Source of the DNA: JAANXG01 sp963731035
Lineage (GTDB): Bacteria > Pseudomonadota > Gammaproteobacteria > Arenicellales > JAANXG01
DNA length: 64,000 bases
Reading direction: 5' to 3'
Assembly: GCA_963731035.1 (NCBI GenBank)
Contig: CAVSUY010000027.1
Span: 310,001-374,000, forward strand
Each line of letters opens with the position of its first letter. Position 1 is the stretch's first letter. The notes beneath the pieces were generated by a model. That model did no database searches, had not been told where the DNA came from, and was given only the letters and a program-made list of their open reading frames with translations. Positions 7,954 to 14,867 of this stretch are shown one piece after another. Position numbers and translations under genes: made by a program.

Positions 7954-8467
7954 CCGCCAGGGTCTCGTTCAAGGCTTCCCATGCCAGCAGAACGCAGCGG
8001 CGGCGTGCCGGAAACTTGCGCACCAGAGACAGGGGACGGAGCAGCTCGGGCGCGTCGTCGTCCTGGACGTCGCCATCTGCGAACCAGCGGTGCATGAAAT
8101 CCGTCAGGCCACGGACTTCTTCGCGGCTTTGGCCGATGGCGGCTTCCGTCATCATCGATGCGGAGACGATACAGATGGCACAGCCTCGGCCCCGGAAGCG
8201 CACCCGTCGCAGGGTATCGCCGTCGAAATCGACCCCGATTTCGAGATCGTCGCCGCAACGTGGATTGCGCCCCCGGTGAACCGGCCCGTACCGCCGCCGG
8301 TAACACTCGACCACGGCGTCGATGAACGCATCGGGTTTCTGGGTGGCAGCCGCGTTGTCGAGATAGTGCAGGGACGACCCGCTCCCCTGCAGCAGGGGAA
8401 ACGCAGCCCGCAGCCGGCCGGCATCAAATCCGGCTTCGACTCGACTTTCCCGCAGGGGCCGGCTCAT
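7934..8467 (-). CDS. Chimeric SufS N-terminus fused in frame to SufU/IscU-like scaffold
   Basis: The product has 177 aa. Residues 20-66 (FPLLQ, YLDNAAATQKPDAFIDAV, VHRG) match the first part of a SufS cysteine desulfurase. Residues 67-177 match SufU from its first cysteine onward: NPRCGDD (C71, D73), GRGCAI (C96), SASMMTEA and RRRCVLLAWEAL (C158). All three SufU metal-binding cysteines and the Asp are present. The SufS PLP lysine, the active-site cysteine and most of that enzyme are absent, as is the SufU N-terminal helix. It lies 5 bp after an XdhC-like gene and overlaps moeA by 20 bp, so it is co-transcribed with cofactor genes. It could be a functional sulfur-transfer scaffold or a deletion product of a former sufS-sufU pair. 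Confidence 0.82.
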   Translation of the reverse strand: MSRPLRESRVEAGFDAGRLRAAFPLLQGSGSSLHYLDNAAATQKPDAFIDAVVECYRRRYGPVHRGRNPRCGDDLEIGVDFDGDTLRRVRFRGRGCAICIVSASMMTEAAIGQSREEVRGLTDFMHRWFADGDVQDDDAPELLRPLSLVRKFPARRRCVLLAWEALNETLADAGPGS

Positions 8468-8472
8468 TTGCC

Positions 8473-8808
8473 TTAGCCGGCAGCCCGTGCCCGTGCCTCC
8501 CGGGGTTCCACCATGTCACGCAGACGCAGGCCACTGCCCCCGCGACGCAGCATCACGATCTCACTGATGATGCACAGTGCGATCTCCTCCGGGGTGCGGG
8601 CGCCAGGGTCCAGTCCCGCCTGGCAGGTGGTCGACTCGGCGCAGCCCCCGCCAACCCAACCGGCGACGATGCGTCCGTCGCCGTCGACGACCGCCTTGGA
8701 GCCGGTCTTGGCGGAAGCCGAACCGGTCGTCTCCACCACCGTCGCTACGGCATACGGCACTTTCTGCGCCCGCAACTCCGCGAGCACGTCCAATATCTCT
8801 CTTGCCAT
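8473..8808 (-). CDS. XdhC/CoxI-family protein, single N-terminal domain
   Basis: The product has 111 aa with a purine-rich AGAGGG upstream of the ATG. It contains the XdhC N-terminal domain: VVETTGSASAKTGSKAVV and GRIVAGWVGGGCAES. Full-length XdhC proteins add a Rossmann domain and exceed 250 aa, which is missing here. Short one-domain versions are known beside molybdenum enzymes. XdhC proteins bind the molybdenum cofactor and help sulfurate it and insert it into target enzymes. It is the first gene of a three-gene operon with the SufS/SufU chimera and moeA. Confidence 0.85.
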   Translation of the reverse strand: MAREILDVLAELRAQKVPYAVATVVETTGSASAKTGSKAVVDGDGRIVAGWVGGGCAESTTCQAGLDPGARTPEEIALCIISEIVMLRRGGSGLRLRDMVEPREARARAAG

Positions 8809-9085
8809 GACATACCCTCTGGCCGGGCATCCTGTGACGTATCCCGGTCGCGATCTGATTCATTGAACACATCATAACGCCTGGAACAGCCGCTGGGAAA
8901 GCGGCCCCGGACGCCGGACCCCGCGGGAAACGCCGTTTTGTCCGACGCGGTGTCCTGCTGCCCGGCACTTACACCCGCTCGATTCCCTGAACGTTCCTTC
9001 AGGCCGACACGTCGACCATCACCCATTTTTGTAGACGTGGGTCCGCTGCTGCTATCCTTTGGGTCTCGACCATCAAGGCGGCCCC
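8809..9085. promoter_or_regulatory. Divergent intergenic region between the XdhC-like and aminotransferase genes
   Basis: These 277 bp separate two divergent genes and should hold both promoters. TATCCTTTGGG near 9053 is AT-richer than its surroundings. I could not identify confident -35/-10 pairs or an operator. Confidence 0.35.
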
Positions 9086-9931
9086 ATGAACGCGATCTTT
9101 TACTACGACGGCCAATGGCTGAACGAGAATCCCAGGCTTACCGGACCGATGGACCATGCTTTCTGGATGTCCACCATGGTTTTCGACGGCGCACGCGGCA
9201 TCAAGGGCCTGGTTCCGGATCTCGACGCCCATTGTCGGCGACTGGGGAACTCCGCCCGCTCCATGATGCTGGAACCGACGCTGGAATCAGACGAGCTCGC
9301 CGATCTGTGCCGGGAGGCGGTACGCCGCCTGCCCAGAGAGGCCGACTACTATATACGGCCGATGTACTTCGCCCGCGGCGGCTTCGTGGTCCCCGACCCG
9401 GACACCACCGACTTCGTGCTGGCGGTCTATGAGAGTCCGATGCCGTCGGAGGACGGATTCTCGGCCGCAGTCTCATCCTACCGGCGCCCCGCCCGGGACA
9501 TGGCACCGACCGACTCCAAGGCATCGTGCCTGTACCCGAACACCCAGCGGGCGCTCGCCGAGGCGGCGCGGCGCGGCGTGGACAACGCAGTGATCCTCGA
9601 CGCGAACGGTAATGTGGCCGAATTCGCCACTGCCAACCTCTGGATCGCCAGGGGCGGTACGGCGCTGACCCCGGCGTGCAATGGCACCTTCCTGGACGGC
9701 GTCACGCGCCGGCGCGTCGTGCAACTGCTGAGCGACGCCGGCGTCGAAGTGATCGAGACGGCCTTGACCGTGAAGGACCTGAAAGAGGCGGACGAAATCT
9801 TTTCAACAGGCAACTACGGCAAGGTCATACCGGTTACTCGGTTCGAGGGCCGGGAATTGAAGCCGGGGTCCGTGTACCGGCAAGCCCGGGATCTCTACTT
9901 CGAGTTCGCCGCCGGTACCTCGGTCTTCTGA
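9086..9931 (+). CDS. Class IV aminotransferase, branched-chain amino acid aminotransferase-like
   Basis: The product has 281 aa from the ATG at 9086 (MNAIFYYDGQWL). The frame is open a little upstream, but this start matches the family. The fold type IV PLP signature includes the lysine in DSKASCLYPNTQ and the block DANGNVAEFATANLWI, with GTFLDGVTRR downstream. It would transfer amino groups between branched-chain (or similar) amino acids and 2-oxoglutarate. 4-Amino-4-deoxychorismate lyase and D-amino acid transaminase share the fold, but the sequence favours the IlvE-like group. It stands alone on the plus strand. Confidence 0.85.
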   Translation: MNAIFYYDGQWLNENPRLTGPMDHAFWMSTMVFDGARGIKGLVPDLDAHCRRLGNSARSMMLEPTLESDELADLCREAVRRLPREADYYIRPMYFARGGFVVPDPDTTDFVLAVYESPMPSEDGFSAAVSSYRRPARDMAPTDSKASCLYPNTQRALAEAARRGVDNAVILDANGNVAEFATANLWIARGGTALTPACNGTFLDGVTRRRVVQLLSDAGVEVIETALTVKDLKEADEIFSTGNYGKVIPVTRFEGRELKPGSVYRQARDLYFEFAAGTSVF

Positions 9932-10092
9932 CCCGGATCCGGCCCGGGGCAGGTCCGGTGCCTTCCAGCCCGGCATACCAGACGCGTACTATCGCAACAG
10001 AAGGACCAACATAAGCCGCGACCTCGAGGGTCGAAGGTTACAGCAGGCAGCAGGACGTGCCGCGCCGCGAGCAGGAAACCGCCGGCCGCCCG

Positions 10093-10452
10093 CTACCTGC
10101 ACCGGTAAACCGCGAATCTCCGACTGCCATTCTCTATGGCGGACATAGCAACGACGGTGTTGCCACCCATCTGGCCCGCCTCGTTGCGTGCCAGGGTAGC
10201 CAACTCCCTGGCCTGCTTCTCCCGGCTGCGCTTCACGAACGCCACCTTGTCCAGAACGTGCGCGCTCGCCTCCCCCACCCGTTCGCAGTCCGCGGCTTCA
10301 CCGATGTTCGCAACCCGTACCGATTTCCCGGCATCGGTCAACTTCACCCAGGTGCAGGCGCTCAACGAGGCGGCGAGAATCGTCATCGACAGCAAGGACC
10401 TGATTATCAAGGCGGGCTCCCGTTCATGTACGGCAACTTGATTGCGGCGCAT
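10093..10452 (-). CDS. DUF4156-type lipoprotein
   Basis: The product has 119 aa from the ATG at 10452, or about 97 from an internal ATG before TILAASLSAC. A hydrophobic segment ends in a lipobox-like LSAC, so it is probably an outer-membrane or periplasmic lipoprotein. The remainder has two cysteines (ADCERVG and a C-terminal YRCR), an ARNEAGQMGGNTVVAMS motif and a charged middle, resembling DUF4156 (YjeI-like). Function is unknown. It follows the TauD-like gene by 14 bp. Confidence 0.75.
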   Translation of the reverse strand: MRRNQVAVHEREPALIIRSLLSMTILAASLSACTWVKLTDAGKSVRVANIGEAADCERVGEASAHVLDKVAFVKRSREKQARELATLARNEAGQMGGNTVVAMSAIENGSRRFAVYRCR

Positions 10453-10466
10453 CGTAAATCAACGCC

Positions 10467-11318
10467 TCAGGCGGCCGGCTCCAAGCCGTCGCTGAATGTA
10501 GTGCGGTAGAGCAGCCGCTCGTAGCCGTCGTAGTCGTTCACGGCGTAGTGCAAGGTGGTACGGTTGTCCCAGACGACCAGATCGCCGGCCCGCCATCGAT
10601 GACGGCAACAGAACTCGGGTCGCGTGGCATGGTGGTAGAGGCGGGCCAGCAACGGCGCGCTGTCCGCTTCGCTCATGCCCTCAAGGCGCGTGGCATAGAT
10701 TGGATTCAGAAACAACGCCCGGGCCCCTGAAGCCGGATGGCGCCGCACCGCCGGGTGCACGCGCTCCTCGTCGGCGGCGGGGTCGCCGCGGGTCATCCTG
10801 ACCGAGGCCGCTGCGCGGGTCGCTGACGGCGGCGCGTACTTCACACCGTACGGTTTGCCGACGTGGATCACGCCCCTGCCCTCGAGTTCTTCCTTGGTGT
10901 CGTCGTCAAGGGCTTCGAAGGCGGCCACCTGGTTTGACCACAGCGTATCGCCTCCTACCGGCGGAATGGTGACGGCATTCAATACCGAGCCGGCGGGTGG
11001 CACCGGCAGGAACGAGAAATCGGAATGCCAGTCTCCTCCGAAAACGCCCACCTTCACCTCGGCCGCGGACTTCTTAACCGCAATAACCTGTGGATCTTCA
11101 TCGATGGGCACTACGTAGGGCAGTTGCATCGGCTCGCCGAACAATGTCGTTACCGCTTTCTGCTCGGCGAGGCTCAGTCGCTGCTCCGGCAGGAAGAGTA
11201 CCTGGTGCCGGTACAGCACGTGGCGCAGCGCCTCCGCCAGTTCCTCGTCCAATGGGCCGGCGAGGTCCACGCCCTCTATCCGGGCACCGCAGTTGCGAGT
11301 AATGGGCTCGACCTTCAT
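10467..11318 (-). CDS. TauD/TfdA-family Fe(II)/2-oxoglutarate dioxygenase
   Basis: The product has 283 aa, the family's usual length. The iron ligands are visible as H98-x-D100 (GDWHSD) and the distal H257 (TTLHYAVNDY). The 2-oxoglutarate-binding Arg is R272 (LLYRTTF). Substrates in this family include taurine, alkylsulfates and aryloxyacids, and the sequence does not specify which. A weak -10-like TTATGCT lies just upstream of the start, implying a very short leader. Confidence 0.9.
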   Translation of the reverse strand: MKVEPITRNCGARIEGVDLAGPLDEELAEALRHVLYRHQVLFLPEQRLSLAEQKAVTTLFGEPMQLPYVVPIDEDPQVIAVKKSAAEVKVGVFGGDWHSDFSFLPVPPAGSVLNAVTIPPVGGDTLWSNQVAAFEALDDDTKEELEGRGVIHVGKPYGVKYAPPSATRAAASVRMTRGDPAADEERVHPAVRRHPASGARALFLNPIYATRLEGMSEADSAPLLARLYHHATRPEFCCRHRWRAGDLVVWDNRTTLHYAVNDYDGYERLLYRTTFSDGLEPAA

Positions 11319-11371
11319 GAACCCCGAGCATAACAGAGTTCCGCAGCCCCGCCCGGGCGCCCTGCGGGACT

Positions 11372-12751
11372 TCAGTTGTTCTCGCGGGAGTCGTGATCGG
11401 AAGTGTCGGATTCCGAATCGGGCAGATACTTCTCGTCCACGATAATCCTGTCCCGCCCCGCCTGCTTGGCCCGGTACAGAGCCTTGTCCGCCCGATCGAT
11501 GAAAGTCTGTACCGATTCGGCCCCGCCGTATACCGCCAGGCCGGCGGAGAAGCTCGGCACCGGAAGACGGGCGGTTCCATACACGCAGTGGGTGGCCGCA
11601 GCCTTGCTCCGCACCTTCCTGAAAGCGCGCAAAGCACCGTCCTGATCGGTGCTGGGCAGCAGTACCGCAAACTCTTCGCCCCCGTATCGGGCCACCATGT
11701 CGTAGCGCCGAAATATCGACAATATGTCCACGGTATAGGTGCGCAGTATCTCGTCTCCGACGTTGTGGCCGTATCGGTCGTTCATCTTCTTGAAATGGTC
11801 CAAATCAACCATTCCCAGCGTCAGCATGGACTTATCGCGCTGGGAACGTTCGATCTCCGCTTCGAGTCTTCTCAAAAAAGCGCGGCGATTGGGAAGCTGC
11901 GTCAATTCATCGGTGAGGCTCAACACGTGCACCTGGTTCAACTCGTTGCGCAGCTGCTCGTTGTTGTCGTCGACCTTGCTCAACAGTGAACGCGCTTCGT
12001 TCAACACCATGGTCAAGAGCCGCTGCGCGGAGACCAGGTCGTCCACCTCGCCCACGATACGGCGCCTGATGTCGTCCGCACCTTCGGCCTGCCCGACCTG
12101 CCTCAGCTTGTTCAGCAGGGACGCCAGGGAACCCGCGACCTTCTGTTGCTGGCGAGCGGCCTCGTCCACTTTTTCCGCGAGCGCTTCCTGTATCCTCTCC
12201 ATCTCCAGGCGCTGCTTGTCGAGGCGATGCCTGTATACCGACGTCACCTGTTGCTCGGCGGCGGCTTGGCTGGTCGGCTGCTTGGCCTCGGCGGCCTTCC
12301 AGGAAGGCGCGGATCCGGCTTCTCCCGTGCCGCCTTCCTCGTCGAGCAATGGCGCCAACGCCTCGCGAATCACGTCCTCGTCCACGGAGCCGATCTTGGC
12401 CAGGATCGCCGCAACGTTGGCCAGGTAAGCGTGCAGGGAAGTCAGCTCGTTCAGCGAGATCGGCGGGACCAGGCGCTGCTGCACGATCTGCAGCTCCAGA
12501 TACAGGCGTGAATCGCGAGGGAGCTGTCTCCGATAGGTCTCGATGAGGGTCAGCACCAGAGAGGCGTAAGCTCTGGTGATCCTGCTATGGGTCTGCTCGG
12601 TCTCGAGGATCAGTCGCTCTATCTGTTGGTACAGAACCGACCCGGACGGAGATTTCTTGAGCCCCCGAAGAAGGACTAGAAGCTTCCCGAACCCGTAACC
12701 GTCAATGACCTTCTTGTAGTGGCTTGATTGTTTTCGATCATCCTTTGCCAT
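11372..12751 (-). CDS. Diguanylate cyclase (GGEEF) with helical N-terminal domain
   Basis: The product has 459 aa. The C-terminal domain (about 275-440) has DELTQLPNRRAF, the GGEEF active site at 357-361 and an inhibitory RxxD site (R348-D351) five residues before it. It should make cyclic di-GMP with product inhibition. Residues 1-270 are mainly helical with a coiled coil at about 165-270 and no transmembrane segment, resembling N-terminal regions of cytoplasmic DGCs that sense through coiled coils. It is monocistronic with a 217-bp upstream gap. Confidence 0.92.
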   Translation of the reverse strand: MAKDDRKQSSHYKKVIDGYGFGKLLVLLRGLKKSPSGSVLYQQIERLILETEQTHSRITRAYASLVLTLIETYRRQLPRDSRLYLELQIVQQRLVPPISLNELTSLHAYLANVAAILAKIGSVDEDVIREALAPLLDEEGGTGEAGSAPSWKAAEAKQPTSQAAAEQQVTSVYRHRLDKQRLEMERIQEALAEKVDEAARQQQKVAGSLASLLNKLRQVGQAEGADDIRRRIVGEVDDLVSAQRLLTMVLNEARSLLSKVDDNNEQLRNELNQVHVLSLTDELTQLPNRRAFLRRLEAEIERSQRDKSMLTLGMVDLDHFKKMNDRYGHNVGDEILRTYTVDILSIFRRYDMVARYGGEEFAVLLPSTDQDGALRAFRKVRSKAAATHCVYGTARLPVPSFSAGLAVYGGAESVQTFIDRADKALYRAKQAGRDRIIVDEKYLPDSESDTSDHDSRENN

Positions 12752-12968
12752 TCATATGCCCCTTCCCCTAGTTGCATACGCTGCGCCCAGCGTCGCCGGT
12801 GTTCCTTGTTCTCCAACCTCCCCGCCGCACTTTGTCATATTTTGGACCCACGATACAAATACTATAATTCAGTGCACAAAGTCCTTATAAAGTATTGAAA
12901 AACATACCGTAACAATAATCGTCGTGAGCGCTGGCCAAGGCGATCACCGACCTGGCCGCGTGCACGCC

Positions 12969-13628
12969 CTAGGTTCCAGCGGCGGAATCGAATACTCCGA
13001 CCAAGGTATCAAGTAGATCCTCGTCGGCGTGCACGAGCGCGTCCCGCGTCGCATCCGCCACCCCGAGCATCGTCAGCAGCCCCAACGCCGCAAGCCAGGC
13101 GGTATACGCGAGGCGGCGCTTTCGAGCGCGTTCGACCTTGCTTGCCGAAGACTTCGCAAGTCGGGTTTCCAGTATATCGAACAGGCCTCGCGTTCGCGGA
13201 TTGATCTCGTCACGCAGCACATCCGCGTCCAGAATCGCCGCCGATACCGGATACAGCTGTGACTGACAGTACACGGCTCTGAATGCGTCGAGACGACCGA
13301 TGTAGTGGCGGTAAAAAGCGCGAATCAGAGCCCCGAGAACCCGGGCATCCGATTCCTCGCGCTCAACCGCGGCCACGAGGACTCCCACTTCCTCGTCCAG
13401 CAGGGTAACCACCAGACTCCGTACCAGGGCTTCCTTCGATGGGAAGTAGTGATAAAGAGCCTGCTTGGTCAAGCCGAGCTTCCCGGCAACCGAGCCCAGG
13501 GTCACCGCTTCGACACCGCCCTCGCGCAGAATCTCCCGTGAGGCTTCGAGGATTTCCTGCCGGCTGCGTTCCCGCTTCCGGCTGACGCGCTGCGAAGGCT
13601 GTCGTTTTCCTGATTTCTTCGTGGGCAT
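12969..13628 (-). CDS. TetR-family transcriptional regulator
   Basis: The product has 219 aa. The N-terminal helix-turn-helix is typical: ILEASREILREGGVEAVTLG followed by VAGKLGLTKQALYHYFPSKE. The C-terminal ligand domain is not assigned to a substrate. It is divergent from the MAPEG gene with a 101-bp AT-rich gap, so it probably represses itself and that gene. Confidence 0.9.
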   Translation of the reverse strand: MPTKKSGKRQPSQRVSRKRERSRQEILEASREILREGGVEAVTLGSVAGKLGLTKQALYHYFPSKEALVRSLVVTLLDEEVGVLVAAVEREESDARVLGALIRAFYRHYIGRLDAFRAVYCQSQLYPVSAAILDADVLRDEINPRTRGLFDILETRLAKSSASKVERARKRRLAYTAWLAALGLLTMLGVADATRDALVHADEDLLDTLVGVFDSAAGT

Positions 13629-13729
13629 GGAGATATATTTTAATATTGTTCAAATATTTTAACTATGTTAGATTCTTTTCTCAAGATGTATCAAGAGATT
13701 CAACGATCACACACCTGGAGAGCCATGCC
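13629..13729. promoter_or_regulatory. Shared TetR/MAPEG promoter-operator region
   Basis: This is an AT-rich gap between divergent genes. It contains the imperfect dyad ATATTGTTCAAATAT (near 13643-13657, arms ATATT/AATAT) very close to the TetR start, a plausible operator. GGAGAG precedes the MAPEG ATG at 13730. Confidence 0.4.
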
Positions 13730-14203
13730 ATGCCCACCACCCATGCAATCCTCAGCATCGACAACCCGGTCTTTTGTACCTACGCGCTTGCCGCCAGCAT
13801 CATGATTCTCAAGCTCATGCTGCAACCCTGGATGACGGTAGTGCGAATGCTGAAGGTCAGCAGCGGATTCCGCAGCCCCGAAGACCTCAAGAAAAGCCCG
13901 GTCAATCCGCATCCTGCGGAGACGCAGCTGGAGGTCAACGAGTACGTGGACCGGTCACGCCGGATAAACCTCAACGACCTCGAAAGTATTCCCGGCTTCC
14001 TTGCAGCCGGACTGCTGTTCGTCCTGGTCAATCCGCCCCTGCTCCTTGCCCAGATCCTGATCTGGCTCTACGTCGGCTCGCGCGCCGCACATTTCGTCGC
14101 CTATATGACAGCCCAGCTCCACGACATCCGCGCCTTCTGTTGGACATGGGGCTCGCTGTCGGTGATCGTCATGGCAGGCTATACCCTCGTGCGGCTATTG
14201 TAG
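13730..14203 (+). CDS. MAPEG-family membrane protein
   Basis: The product has 157 aa from the ATG at 13730, supported by GGAGAG upstream. About four hydrophobic segments are seen (near residues 13-32, 83-104, 108-125 and 135-157). ARMEAG-like MAPEG features are present as ERSRRINLNDLESIPGF and the hydrophobic FLAAGLLFVL. Members are membrane glutathione transferase or eicosanoid-type enzymes, often linked to detoxification in bacteria. The adjacent TetR gene suggests induction by a hydrophobic compound. Confidence 0.82.
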   Translation: MPTTHAILSIDNPVFCTYALAASIMILKLMLQPWMTVVRMLKVSSGFRSPEDLKKSPVNPHPAETQLEVNEYVDRSRRINLNDLESIPGFLAAGLLFVLVNPPLLLAQILIWLYVGSRAAHFVAYMTAQLHDIRAFCWTWGSLSVIVMAGYTLVRLL

Positions 14204-14548
14204 GCCGGCCGGTGCGCGTGTCGTACCGCTCGAAGGCCGCAACCATATCCTGATGGAGAGCGAAAAGGCCGGAAGATATCCAAGAAAACTCCCAACAATC
14301 GGGACGCCGGCCTCTTGCGGTGGCTTGGTCATTCCCGCAATATCTGCCCATCGCAACTCGCGTCGACGAGGTGCCACCATGGCCCGGGTCCCGAATAGTC
14401 AGGTCAGGCGGCGCCAGGATCCCCTGCGCGAGCGATACCGGACCGCCGGAACGGAGAGGTCTGGTCGGTCAAGGGCGCACGAAGCTTCCACGCTGGCGGC
14501 CTCTGAGTACACCGCCTGTGTCACCGAATCCATCCACGGAGAATCATC
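14204..14548. other. Gap between MAPEG and the 50-aa ORF, nothing recognised
   Basis: Several short frames exist on both strands, but none has a recognisable domain, a good ribosome-binding site or a family-like composition. Nothing else was identified. Confidence 0.4.
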
Positions 14549-14701
14549 ATGAGCACTGCCGGGCAACATGCCACAACCAGCAGCCCGTCGGTCCCCGCGC
14601 GCGCCGCCGCTGTTGTCTACGCGCTTGCTACATACCTCTACCGCAGCTACAAACGCGCCGTTCCGATGATCGTGCCTCTCCGCGGCAAGCGCGGCCGGTA
14701 G
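14549..14701 (+). CDS. Possible 50-aa small protein
   Basis: ATG at 14549 is preceded by GGAG at a good distance, with TAG at 14699-14701. The product starts MSTAGQHATTSSPSVPARAA, continues with an Ala/Val/Tyr-rich possible short helix (VVYALATYLYRSYKR) and ends in a basic tail (LRGKRGR). A stem-loop follows within 20 bp. No homologue is recognised. It could be a small membrane-associated protein or a chance ORF. Confidence 0.4.
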   Translation: MSTAGQHATTSSPSVPARAAAVVYALATYLYRSYKRAVPMIVPLRGKRGR

Positions 14702-14714
14702 CGAGGTCCGGGGT

Positions 14715-14748
14715 ACTTCCCCAGGCGCGCTTTCGCGCGCTTGGGAAA
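14715..14748 (+). terminator. Stem-loop resembling a terminator
   Basis: TTCCCCAGGCGCGC pairs with GCGCGCTTGGGAA around a TTTC loop. The GC-rich stem directly follows the 50-aa ORF and precedes the ammonia-lyase promoter region. No strong T-run follows, so it may be rho-independent but weak. Confidence 0.5.
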
Positions 14749-14867
14749 GTGGTTTACAATTTCGGTTCCCATCGTGGAATGCCAGGGACCTGAATCCTCG
14801 CGCGCCCTTGCCGTGCGGCGCGGATGACCACGGCACCGCAACCCCGCGCGGCCTCGCTGATAACAAC

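Noticed and set aside
8745..9026. 93-aa reverse ORF upstream of and overlapping the XdhC-like gene
   Set aside because: Wrong frame relative to XdhC and no recognisable sequence.
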